Assembly: GCA_937914815.1 (NCBI GenBank)
Contig: CALDMI010000049.1
Span: 1 to 15,779 of the forward strand
From: an uncultured Clostridia bacterium
Lineage (GTDB): Bacteria; Bacillota; Clostridia; Oscillospirales; CAG-272
Length of the DNA stretch: 15,779 nt
Reading direction: 5' to 3'
The translations under genes were made by a program, and so were the position numbers. Within the stretch, counting starts at the first letter, position 1. Each line of letters begins with the position of its first letter. The notes beneath the pieces were generated by a model that worked only from the letters and a program-made list of their open reading frames with translations, searched no databases and was not told the origin of the DNA. Shown one piece after another: positions 1 to 7,826 of this stretch.

Positions 1-1960
1 CGGGTACCTGAATGGCGGCGTGCTTATCGGCTGTAAAAACAGCGGCAGAGTCACGGCTAAGCAGTCGTCGTACGTCGGCGGTCTTGCCGGCGAGGTGAAC
101 TGTGTCGGAGAGCTGACGGTGAACGATAACGAAAACAACGGCAACGTAACCGGAAAGAATTATGTCGGCGGAATTGCCGGGCGTTTCTGCAACACCCTCT
201 CAGCCAGAAGCGACGGCGCATTTCACACGAAGCTGAACAAATTCTCAAACGGCGGTACGATAACCGGCGAGCAGTATGTCGGCGGCATCTTCGGTTACCT
301 CCACCTAAGCGCATACTACGGAAACGGTTGGAACCCCACAATGATGGTGACGGTCACCGGCTTTACGGCGGGCGGCACGGTCACCGGCAAAACTTACGTC
401 GGCGGCATCTTCGGCTACGGCTATACCAGCAACAACGGCAGCGTAATGCGCGGCTGTATCGTGAGCGGCTCGGTGACTGCCGAGGCGATGGTCGGCGGAA
501 TTGCCGGGAAACTTGAGAATATCAAACTCGTGGAGTGCAAGCTGACCGGAACGGCAACGGTAACCGCCACCGGAAGCTTTATTGAAAACTCAACATATTA
601 TGCATATCTCGGCGGTCTTGTCGGGTGGGGCTATAAACTCGAGAACTGTGAAAACAATACCGGCATCTCCTATACCGGGCGCGGCTCGCATATCGGCGGA
701 CTTGCGGGTCGGCTCTCCGACAGTACAATGACGGGTTGCAAAAACCACGCAACCGTTTCAGCCCCGAACTCCGATTACGTCGGCGGTCTTGTGGGCGAAA
801 TCAGCTGCGGAGGGACCCTCTCGCTTGAGGATTGCGAAAACACCGGAACGGTAACCGGAAAGAACCACACCGGCGGTCTCTTCGGCAGAATTTACAACTA
901 TTTTTCAGTCAAGAGCGACTCAGGCTATATGGCTACAGCCAACCGACTGACGAACTCCGGTACGGTGAGCGGCGCAGACAACGTCGGCGGCATCGCCGGT
1001 TCCTTCTCGCTGTCTGCCGGATGGGGCAACGGCTGGAATCCCAGCCTCGGTCTCAACGCAAGCGTGTGGATTAACACCGGCAGGATAAGCGGCGGCTATT
1101 ATGTCGGCGGTCTCGTCGGATACGGCACCACACAGCGGAGCGACTCGGTAATCTCGCTCTCGGAAAGCCATGCTGTCGTGAGCGGCTCTGCCGTGGTCGG
1201 CGGTCTTGCCGGAAAGCTTGAGAACGTCACCCTCCGTGAATGCAGCAACAGCGACTCTGCGGTGAGCGCGAGCGGCAAGCTTACCGTTGATAACAAGGAT
1301 TATGCGTACCTCGGCGGATATGTCGGGTACGGTTACTCTCTTGAGGGCTGTCACAATGCCGCGTCCCTGACCTACACTCTGTCGGCGTCCCATATCGGCG
1401 GGTTAGCTGGGCTGCTCTCGGGTCCCACCGTCAAGGACTGCTCCAACGGCGGGGATATCTCCGCCGGGCAATCCGACTATGTCGGCGGTATCGCGGGCGC
1501 ACTGAGCGCAGGCTCACCCTTTAATCTCACCGACCTTACAAACACCGGGGATGTGCGCGGCAACGACTATACCGGCGGTCTCTTCGGCAGAGCCTATATC
1601 GGCTATAACACCAGGAGCGACGGTGCCTTTACCGCTACCATGCTACGGCTGACAAACAGCGGCGCCGTTTCCGGCAGCAGATATGTCGCCGGACTCATGG
1701 GTGAACTTGTTGCAACGGCGTGGTACAACAACAGCTGGCATCCCTCAATCGTCATATCCGCAAGCGAATGGCACAACAGCGGCAATGTGACCGCATCCGA
1801 TGCCGCATCGGCGGCAGGTTTTGCCGTCAGAGTGGAGACGAACAACTCGGGCTCCAAGCTGACGAATTATTCAAGCACGGGACTTGTGAACGGTTCTGCC
1901 GGCGGCGGGAATTTGCTTTTCGGCAGTACATCGAACTTCACAGTCGCCGAACAATCGTAA
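1..1960 (+). CDS. GLUG-repeat secreted/surface protein, 5'-truncated by the window edge
   Basis: The reading frame is open from base 2 to the TAA at 1958-1960, so the true start lies upstream; the GTG at 20 is only the first possible start codon inside the window. The protein is a chain of GLUG-type motifs (YVGGLAG, YVGGIFG, HIGGLAG and similar). I count seventeen clear copies and a degenerate last one, separated by 20-50 residues rich in Gly, Asn, Ser and Thr. Such repeats are known from bacterial surface proteins and probably form a beta-helix-like rod. The visible part has no sortase signal, membrane segment or catalytic motif, and ends shortly after the last repeat. No signal peptide can be seen because the N-terminus is missing. 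The gene for an FN3 lipoprotein follows 40 bp downstream on the same strand, so the two may be co-transcribed surface proteins. The family call is secure; binding partner and role are unknown. Confidence 0.85.
   Translation, partial: GYLNGGVLIGCKNSGRVTAKQSSYVGGLAGEVNCVGELTVNDNENNGNVTGKNYVGGIAGRFCNTLSARSDGAFHTKLNKFSNGGTITGEQYVGGIFGYLHLSAYYGNGWNPTMMVTVTGFTAGGTVTGKTYVGGIFGYGYTSNNGSVMRGCIVSGSVTAEAMVGGIAGKLENIKLVECKLTGTATVTATGSFIENSTYYAYLGGLVGWGYKLENCENNTGISYTGRGSHIGGLAGRLSDSTMTGCKNHATVSAPNSDYVGGLVGEISCGGTLSLEDCENTGTVTGKNHTGGLFGRIYNYFSVKSDSGYMATANRLTNSGTVSGADNVGGIAGSFSLSAGWGNGWNPSLGLNASVWINTGRISGGYYVGGLVGYGTTQRSDSVISLSESHAVVSGSAVVGGLAGKLENVTLRECSNSDSAVSASGKLTVDNKDYAYLGGYVGYGYSLEGCHNAASLTYTLSASHIGGLAGLLSGPTVKDCSNGGDISAGQSDYVGGIAGALSAGSPFNLTDLTNTGDVRGNDYTGGLFGRAYIGYNTRSDGAFTATMLRLTNSGAVSGSRYVAGLMGELVATAWYNNSWHPSIVISASEWHNSGNVTASDAASAAGFAVRVETNNSGSKLTNYSSTGLVNGSAGGGNLLFGSTSNFTVAEQS
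29..1960 (+). repeat. Higher-order protein-coding repeat, period ~705 bp (235 aa)
   Basis: Three successive units begin at matching Cys-containing turns: GCKNSG (base 29), GCKNHA (734) and DCSNGG (1436). Spacing is 705 and 702 bp. Full units carry seven GLUG motifs in the same order with recognisable landmarks, such as GNGWNP after the third motif, a GKLENV-type turn after the fifth and SHIGGLAG as the seventh. The third unit stops after about 174 residues, at the end of the gene. The units are clearly diverged in DNA, so this is an old duplication and not a fresh one. Confidence 0.85.
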
Positions 1961-2000
1961 TCTGCGGCATTGCCGTAACTAATACAGGAGAAAAACAAAA

Positions 2001-5000
2001 ATGAAAAAGAAAGTACTTACCGGGCTGCTTTTCTTACTCTGCCTCGCGCTCTCTCTTCTGACCCTCGCCGCATGTGAAGAAGCAGCACCCGAAAAGCCGG
2101 AAAACCTCCGGTACGACGGCGCGACCATTTCATGGGACGCCGTAAATAATGCAAAGGGATACACCATACGGATAAATGACAGCGACCCCTACGAGGTGAC
2201 GGACACAAAGTTCCCCTACCCCGCAAAGGGCGCGACCTTTACGGTAAAGGTCACGGCGGTCTCCGGCGGTAAAAACGCAGTCTCATCACCCGAGGCGGTG
2301 ATGTCCTTCTCCCCGCTTTCAACGGTTGAGACAATCGAAGTAAGCGAGGACGGCGCAATAAGCTGGGCGGCGGTCGAATCCGCCACCGGCTACCGCCTGC
2401 GTATCACAAACGGAAGCAGGACCGAGGAGGTGACGGTGGACGGCACATCATACGCCGATCTTCCGGAGGGCACCAGTAAAGTAAGCATAAAGGCTGTCGT
2501 GAGCGGCAACAACGCCTACTATTCGGTCTGGAGCAAGGAGCAGTCGGTGAAGATCTGCGGGACCGTGAGCGTCGACAACATTTCCTACGAGGACGGAAAG
2601 ATTGTCTGGACCGGCGTCCCGGACGCGCGCCTCTACCGCCTGTCAATCAACGGGCAGGTCTATGAGGTCACTGAAAATCAGTATCGCTATGATGCGAACA
2701 ATCACGATTTCACCGTAGCGGTGCAGGCAGTCGGCAACCACACGACATCTTATGACGGGCGAATCAGCGACACGAAGAGCTTCGTCTATCTTGCAACCGT
2801 TACAAACATCCGCGTCGAGGACGGCATTCTTCACTGGGACGCCGTACAGAACGCCGACGGCTATAAGCTCCGGCTGAACGGCTCGGTTTATTCAAAAACT
2901 CTGACCGACCTCTCGTTTAACGGTCTCACCGTCAACCTTTCCACCGACGTGGAGATAATGCCTATCAGCAATAACAGCACCTATTTCTCAAGCTGGTCTG
3001 CGTCGAAGAGCGTGCTTATTCTCGCTTCTCCTGTGCTCCGCTGGAACTCGGATTATGAGCTTGACGGCGAGGCGAACAGCAACCTTTACTGGGACGGCAT
3101 TGCCAATGCCTCCGGCTATGCCATCCGCGTGACCTACCCGGACGGGCGGCAGGAGGTGACCCCTGCAGGGGAAACTCAGCGTTTCTTCCAGGAGGCGTAT
3201 CTGCAGGTCGGTACCTATAAGGTAGAGGTCAAGGCGCTCGCCGCGACAGATGCCGCCGGCATATACGACGGCGCGTATTCCACCCCGATAACCGTCACCC
3301 GTCTCCCCTCCCCCAAGGCGGCGGCGCAGAACTTTATCGTCAGCAATCCCGACCGTCTGAGCGACGGCTTCACGGTAACTTTCAACCGTGTTGAGGGAGC
3401 TTTCGGCTACCGTCTTTACAGAGATAACGTGCCTATCAAAAACGGCACTACCCCGTCCTTTACCGACAGCTCAATGGTCGATGAGACCATCATCGGCGAA
3501 CAGACTTTCAACTACGTGGTTCAGGCACTCGGCACGGTGAGAACCGTATCCGGCAGGATTGAGGTAACCCTGGGCTCGCTCTCCGCCGATTCTCTCACTT
3601 TCGGCATAACCGTGCTCTCGGCACCGACCTCCCCGTCGATGAACGGCTTCAAGTATTCCTTCGGCGAGGTCTCAAAGAGCCACGGCTATTCAATCAATGT
3701 GGGCGGAAAGAGCTACACGGCAGAGAATACCGAGTATGATCTCGGTCTGGTACTTGCAGCCGGAAGCTACACCGTCAAGGTATGCGCGCGCGGCAACGGC
3801 ACGGATGTGCTTGCTTCAAACTTTGCCGACCCACTTAACCTCGTGCGTCTTGAGGCGCCCCGCAATGTGCGCATAGATACCACAGAGGCGTCGGACGGCA
3901 CACTGACCTATGACTCTATTCTTCATGCGCTCTCCTACTATATAGTTTTCAACAACGACGGTCAGACCCGCGACGCGGCGACCATCGGCAACATGAACCA
4001 GTACATCACAACCGAGGGCACCTCGATCTATATGCAGAGTGCAGCCAACTATTATAATTCCGACCGTACCGTGTACTATATGACCTCACAGCCCGGTACG
4101 ACCATGATGTTCATAAAGCTTGCGGCGCCTACCTTCGGCGATGTGGCGTTCAGCAACAACCGCTTCAATTACAAGGCGCCCTCAAACCTCAACACGCAGA
4201 TATACACGCCTACCTATCAGATCTCCGATGCAAACGGCGTTATCTACGACGGAGAGGTTAACGGCACCTCCTTTGACATCTCAAACCTGCCCGCAGGAAC
4301 CTATACCTTCCGTGTGCGCGCGGTAGGTGACGGTAAAAACTATGTCAACTCCGAGTGGTCAACTCCTCAGACAATCACAAAACTCGCATCCCCCGAGGTG
4401 CGCCGCGAGAACGGCAAGTATGTCTGGGATGTTGTCCCCGGGGCGACAAGCTATACACTATATATTGACGGCGTGGTGAAGATGAGCGTAAACCAGGACG
4501 GTACACTGGAATATGTGCCCGACTTCAAGGAAATCAAAACCTATCAGGTGAGCGTGGTTGCTGTCGGTGATAACGGCTATACCACAATAAATTCCAACCC
4601 CACCGTGCTTGAACAAAAGACCCGCCAGCTGACAACTCCGGACTTCACCTTCTCCTACAGCGGCACCGAATTTGACCTCGACGGCGAGCTGCAGATCCGC
4701 ATTACGATACCCTCAAAGTATGCGAGCGGTTATGTATACAGCATCGGCGGCGCAATGAGCTCTGACGGCGTTTCCGCCGAGGAGTTTTACAGCCGAAAGG
4801 CAAACGGCGTCGGCAAATACATTGCCCGCGTCTATGCAAGGGGCGGCTCGTTCGATGAGGACGGCGTCTATTATCTGGATTCTCAGAGCCGCGGCGGCAG
4901 CGACAGCTATTCCGTCACCCTGCTCTCATATCCGAACCCGCAGGACTACACCCTCAGCAGAACCGGCGTACTCAAATGGTCCCCCATTTCGGGTGCCGTG

Positions 5001-5192
5001 AAGTACGAGGTGCAGATCTCGGTGGACGACGGTGAATTTACGACCTATACGGTCAATGCAAACTCCCCCACCCTCACAATAGAGAATTTTGACACCTCGC
5101 ACAAGTATACCGTGCGCATCCGCGCCGTCGGTAACGGCACTACCGTTATTTCCTCCGAGCAGAAGGAGCGCACCTGGGAAGCCGGGGCGTAA
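2001..5192 (+). CDS. Large lipoprotein with about twelve FN3-like domains
   Basis: The ATG at 2001 has AGGAG at 1986-1990 ten bases upstream. The 1063-aa product begins with KKK, a hydrophobic stretch and the lipobox L22-A23-A24-C25, so it should be a lipid-anchored extracellular protein. The rest is a string of beta-sandwich repeats of roughly 75-100 residues, each starting near an L-x-x-P or V-x-x-I linker, followed by a W-x-x-V strand (for example ISWDAVNNAKGY, LHWDAVQNADGY, YVWDVVPGATSY, LKWSPISGAVKY) and a Y-x-V-x-V-x-A strand. This is the fibronectin type III pattern, and I count about twelve units. No enzymatic domain is visible. It probably acts as a cell-surface spacer or adhesin. 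It follows the GLUG gene by 40 bp and precedes a strong terminator. Fold call confident; ligand unknown. Confidence 0.88.
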   Translation: MKKKVLTGLLFLLCLALSLLTLAACEEAAPEKPENLRYDGATISWDAVNNAKGYTIRINDSDPYEVTDTKFPYPAKGATFTVKVTAVSGGKNAVSSPEAVMSFSPLSTVETIEVSEDGAISWAAVESATGYRLRITNGSRTEEVTVDGTSYADLPEGTSKVSIKAVVSGNNAYYSVWSKEQSVKICGTVSVDNISYEDGKIVWTGVPDARLYRLSINGQVYEVTENQYRYDANNHDFTVAVQAVGNHTTSYDGRISDTKSFVYLATVTNIRVEDGILHWDAVQNADGYKLRLNGSVYSKTLTDLSFNGLTVNLSTDVEIMPISNNSTYFSSWSASKSVLILASPVLRWNSDYELDGEANSNLYWDGIANASGYAIRVTYPDGRQEVTPAGETQRFFQEAYLQVGTYKVEVKALAATDAAGIYDGAYSTPITVTRLPSPKAAAQNFIVSNPDRLSDGFTVTFNRVEGAFGYRLYRDNVPIKNGTTPSFTDSSMVDETIIGEQTFNYVVQALGTVRTVSGRIEVTLGSLSADSLTFGITVLSAPTSPSMNGFKYSFGEVSKSHGYSINVGGKSYTAENTEYDLGLVLAAGSYTVKVCARGNGTDVLASNFADPLNLVRLEAPRNVRIDTTEASDGTLTYDSILHALSYYIVFNNDGQTRDAATIGNMNQYITTEGTSIYMQSAANYYNSDRTVYYMTSQPGTTMMFIKLAAPTFGDVAFSNNRFNYKAPSNLNTQIYTPTYQISDANGVIYDGEVNGTSFDISNLPAGTYTFRVRAVGDGKNYVNSEWSTPQTITKLASPEVRRENGKYVWDVVPGATSYTLYIDGVVKMSVNQDGTLEYVPDFKEIKTYQVSVVAVGDNGYTTINSNPTVLEQKTRQLTTPDFTFSYSGTEFDLDGELQIRITIPSKYASGYVYSIGGAMSSDGVSAEEFYSRKANGVGKYIARVYARGGSFDEDGVYYLDSQSRGGSDSYSVTLLSYPNPQDYTLSRTGVLKWSPISGAVKYEVQISVDDGEFTTYTVNANSPTLTIENFDTSHKYTVRIRAVGNGTTVISSEQKERTWEAGA

Positions 5193-5257
5193 TCCCCCTC
5201 CCTATAATATCCGCCCCCGGTTCAAAGCTGGGGGGCAACAAAAGTAAATATTGCCGG

Positions 5258-5305
5258 AAAGCCTCCTGTGGCAGAACAGAAATATCTGCCGCGGGGGGCT
5301 TTTTT
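5258..5305 (+). terminator. Intrinsic terminator after the FN3 lipoprotein gene
   Basis: A stem of 17-18 bp (5258-5275 with 5285-5302, three G-U pairs) encloses a 9-base loop and is followed by six T at 5300-5305, partly inside the stem. It closes the GLUG/FN3 transcription unit and insulates the Fic cassette. A weaker GC-rich hairpin without a T tract lies just before it, around 5211-5235. Confidence 0.9.
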
Positions 5306-5337
5306 ACTGAAATATAAGAAATATTTTGAGTATCCGC

Positions 5338-5366
5338 TTGAAATTTGGGGAACATTATAATATAAT
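5338..5366 (+). promoter_or_regulatory. Promoter of the Fic gene
   Basis: A -35 box TTGAAA (5338-5343), a 17-bp spacer and a -10 box TATAAT (5361-5366). A second TATAAT overlaps at 5356-5361. Transcription would start near 5373, about 28 bases before the ATG at 5401. Confidence 0.8.
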
Positions 5367-5387
5367 ATATCTGCAAATGTTCCCCAA
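5345..5387. promoter_or_regulatory. Operator-like 12-bp inverted repeat around the -10 box
   Basis: TTGGGGAACATT (5345-5356) and its exact reverse complement AATGTTCCCCAA (5376-5387) flank the -10 region. The arm centres are 31 bp apart, close to three helical turns. The left arm lies in the promoter spacer, upstream of the predicted start site, so the repeat cannot fold in the Fic mRNA from this promoter. This favours binding by a dimeric repressor. The right arm ends one base before the ribosome site AAGGAGG. Confidence 0.65.
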
Positions 5388-5400
5388 GAAGGAGGCTCAC

Positions 5401-6354
5401 ATGCAAAACAACTTTGAAAAAATACAGGATTTGCTGAGAACAAAAGCCGAGTATCAGGCGAGGCTTAATCTGATACCCTACGAGGGTACAATTGACATAA
5501 AAGAAAATTCCGGCAAAAAATATCTGTATATCCGCAAGCGCGAGGCGGGCAAGGTCAGCACCGCCTATGTCGGGCTGTACTCGGAAGAGCTGCACCGGAC
5601 GCTGCTGCGCGGTGTGAAGGAAGCGCGGGAGCTCAAAAAGCAAATACGCACTATTGAAAAAGAGCTTGCCTCCCTCGGCTACAGTCACGAAGAGCTCGCC
5701 CCCGATGTAGTTCTGAATATGGATTTTGTCAGAGCAAATATGAAATCCGTAATTTACGACCAAGCCGTGCTTGAGGGGGTATCAACCACATTTCCGGACA
5801 CCGAGCTTATCATAGAGAACGGCAAGGTCAACAATGTCAGCGCCGAGGATGTGCAGAAAATATTGAATCTCAAGCACGCATGGGAATTTGTGCTCGATAA
5901 AGATGTGATTCAATCTCCCACAAGCTATTATGTCTGCCAATATATCGCGCGCCTTGTCAATGAGGGCTTCTATTACGAGGGCGGGAGAATCAGAGGGATT
6001 CCGGTAAAGATCGGGGGCTCAAGCTACATTCCACCTATTCCGCTTGAGTATGAGGTAAAGGAGCAAATCGATAATATTGTCAGATCGGAGGCATCTCCCC
6101 TCGATATTGCCGTAGAGCTCGCTCTGTATGTAATGAAAACGCAGATTTTCAATGACGGCAACAAGAGAACAGCCATAATATTCGCAAATCACTATCTTAT
6201 TGCGCACGGCGCAGGTCTTATGGTAATTCCAGAGAACATGGTTCCGGAATTCAGAAAACTCCTTGTCAGTTACTATGAGAACACAGACGCCGTGGCAACA
6301 AAGGATTTTCTTAAAAAGCATTGCTACAGGACATTCAAGCCCGACGGCAGATAA
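5401..6354 (+). CDS. Fic/Doc-family protein with Gln replacing the catalytic His
   Basis: I choose the ATG at 5401 because AAGGAGG (5389-5395) lies five bases upstream; this gives 317 aa. The first ~90 residues hold a short beta region (KYLYIRKREAGKV, then YVGLYSEELH) and a basic helical stretch ending near ELASLGY. A Fic fold fills the rest. Fic proteins usually transfer AMP or another phosphate group to target proteins through HPFxxGNGRxxR, or HxFxxANKRTA in Doc. Here the motif is Q248-IFNDGNKRTA-258: the phosphate-binding GNKR part is kept but the catalytic His is Gln. Upstream, LEG at 124-126 resembles the inhibitory-helix S/TxxxEG motif, with the Glu kept and the S/T lost. No antitoxin gene is adjacent. 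Base composition is more AT-rich than the flanking surface-protein genes, which suggests acquisition. It may be inactive as an AMP transferase, use another chemistry, or act as a regulator. Confidence 0.85.
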   Translation: MQNNFEKIQDLLRTKAEYQARLNLIPYEGTIDIKENSGKKYLYIRKREAGKVSTAYVGLYSEELHRTLLRGVKEARELKKQIRTIEKELASLGYSHEELAPDVVLNMDFVRANMKSVIYDQAVLEGVSTTFPDTELIIENGKVNNVSAEDVQKILNLKHAWEFVLDKDVIQSPTSYYVCQYIARLVNEGFYYEGGRIRGIPVKIGGSSYIPPIPLEYEVKEQIDNIVRSEASPLDIAVELALYVMKTQIFNDGNKRTAIIFANHYLIAHGAGLMVIPENMVPEFRKLLVSYYENTDAVATKDFLKKHCYRTFKPDGR

Positions 6355-6408
6355 CAAATACCGAAACAAACGAAAACGCAAATAAATAACACAGGCTGAA
6401 AATCACGC

Positions 6409-6458
6409 AAAAAGTGTACACGCCCCACGGTCTCCGACCGGGCGTGTACACTTTTTTT
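6409..6458. terminator. Bidirectional terminator between the Fic gene and the convergent lipoprotein gene
   Basis: A perfect 17-bp inverted repeat (6409-6425 with 6440-6456), core GTGTACACGCCC, has an A tract on the left and seven T on the right. It can therefore work for both strands. The loop holds a smaller GGTC/GACC hairpin. The T tract runs into the stop codon of the minus-strand gene at 6457. Confidence 0.92.
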
Positions 6459-7482
6459 ATAGCGGCGCGCAGACAGCGCGGGGGGTACCGACAAAAAACG
6501 CGCCGCGGTTTTTGCCGCGGCGTATTCCGGCAGTCTCTCCCGCAGCGGGAGGCACTGCATTGAAATCTGTATATTCCGAGAAATAATCATAGTGCGGAAA
6601 CTCCCTGTAATCGGAGACCTCGCCTATATCGCTGAACTCCTCCGTAAGAGTTTCACGGCACATGGTACTGCCGAACAGTGGGACTCTGTACACGCAATCG
6701 GTGGTTATGGTGCGCACCACCCAGTCTTTATCCATCGTGACATGGATAACCGCTTTATCGTAGGTCGCAAAATTGCTCGAGCCGCTGTTTGTACGCATCT
6801 CATAAAGCATACGCACGGTTGCTTTTTCATTGTCAAGAACATAGGTGAACGAATACAGCCCCGTGCCCTCGTCCACTCCGTCAAAGGTCGAGGAAACTAT
6901 CGTTTCGTCGTTCAGAATATATCCCGTAAGTCCGTTGCCCCTGTAACCGTACCGGTTCAGGAACTCCTCACGGGTCAGAGAGTTCGGGGCGTCGTCCGGC
7001 CAGCTCATATCTGTTACTGACTTTAGCCCGGTTGCCGAGCGGTAAAGGTAGGTCTCGCCGTGAACGACCCGCTCATCGCCCATTTTTATAAGCCCGTAGC
7101 TCGAGGATTGCTTATACACGCTGTCCCCCTTGACTATGCGCACGGCATAAATGTCCTGCGTCACCGAGAGACCTATTTTTGTCGACACGGTCGAGCCCCT
7201 CGAAACACTCCGGAAGCTCCCCGCCTCGGACAAAACCGACTTTGCGATATATAAATTAAAATTCGGGTCGTCCGTATAATCCGCAACGGTCTTGCCCTCG
7301 GGTCGCGCGCTCGTGCTGTCGTCGGTATTGCCGTCATCCGGCGGGCTCACGACCTCGCCACCGTCCCCGCCATTATCCACGCAGGAGCAAATGAGGAAAA
7401 TTACTCCGCCGACAAGCGCAAGCATAAGCAAAATACTGCAGAACGCCGTCGCCCTCTTCCTGTTCTTCAATATGTTTTTCAT
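6457..7482 (-). CDS. Unrecognised lipoprotein, 341 aa
   Basis: The ATG at 7482 is preceded by AAAGG about seven bases upstream. The product starts with a basic N-terminus and a hydrophobic helix (about residues 14-33) ending in I-C-S-C34, a plausible though not ideal lipobox. A Gly/Asp/Pro/Ser-rich linker (about 36-60) follows. The remaining ~270 residues alternate short strands and turns (for example RVVHGETYLYRS, GLYSFTYVLDNEKATVRMLYEM, KAVIHVTMDKDWVVRTITTD), which suggests an all-beta or LolA-like extracellular domain. I recognise no catalytic motif and no named family. The C-terminus after about residue 300 is basic and low in structure and ends inside the shared terminator, so it may be a recent extension. 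It is convergent with the Fic gene and stands alone, with the edge of the defence island starting about 55 bp upstream of its start. Confidence 0.75.
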   Translation of the reverse strand: MKNILKNRKRATAFCSILLMLALVGGVIFLICSCVDNGGDGGEVVSPPDDGNTDDSTSARPEGKTVADYTDDPNFNLYIAKSVLSEAGSFRSVSRGSTVSTKIGLSVTQDIYAVRIVKGDSVYKQSSSYGLIKMGDERVVHGETYLYRSATGLKSVTDMSWPDDAPNSLTREEFLNRYGYRGNGLTGYILNDETIVSSTFDGVDEGTGLYSFTYVLDNEKATVRMLYEMRTNSGSSNFATYDKAVIHVTMDKDWVVRTITTDCVYRVPLFGSTMCRETLTEEFSDIGEVSDYREFPHYDYFSEYTDFNAVPPAAGETAGIRRGKNRGAFFVGTPRAVCAPL

Positions 7483-7536
7483 ATATTACCTTTGTCTGTA
7501 TTGCGAAAATGAGTTAGTGGTACAATCAAATTCTGT

Positions 7537-7826
7537 TTACATTTTACATTTGACGAACAATCCACTTACTATCCTTTCCGTTCTGCCAATAATATCATCA
7601 ATTGTCCATTTGTCTTTTTGAGCAATCTCCGCGTTTATTCCGAGACCGTTTTTGTAACCGATAAAATTCCCATCTTCATTTTTGCGGTCTCTTTTTCGCT
7701 CAAAAGACATATTGCTTAGTTTACTATTAAAACCTGTAATGGTTAGATTGCCAAGCTTATGTGCATATTAGTCGTGGACTGATTTAATCATTTTGATCGC
7801 TCCATTTAAGCATTTTTACTTTCCCA
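7537..7826 (-). pseudogene. C-terminal remnant of a GmrSD-like (DUF262/DUF1524) restriction protein
   Basis: Reading the minus strand, 76 codons are open from 7767 to the TAA at 7539-7537. They read YAHKLGNLTITGFNSKLSN and continue with SFERKR, a Gly-Leu-Gly-Ile-Asn turn and KWTIDDIIGRTERIV. This is the characteristic C-terminal end of DUF1524 proteins (GNLTLTGYN, then SF-x-x-K, then W-x-I-x-x-I-x-x-R). The same frame continues upstream through MIKSVHD to an in-frame TAA at 7770-7768, exactly where family members read HDKYLHTLGNLT, and meets another stop at about 7817-7815, just below the end of the endonuclease gene. The nuclease HNH part and the whole N-terminal DUF262 half are missing. It is a relic of an older defence gene at this locus. 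The family call is from remembered motifs and needs a profile search. Confidence 0.8.

Noticed and set aside
920..1393. 157-aa minus-strand ORF inside the GLUG gene
   Set aside because: The plus strand has continuous conserved GLUG repeats; the antisense product is Arg/Ala-rich without recognisable features.
5326..5400. Upstream start giving a 342-aa Fic protein
   Set aside because: The extra 25 residues would be read from the promoter, the inverted repeat and the ribosome site; the ATG at 5401 has the well-placed AAGGAGG.
6592..7020. 142-aa plus-strand ORF opposite the unrecognised lipoprotein
   Set aside because: No ribosome site, and the minus-strand frame has a signal peptide, a ribosome site and full length.
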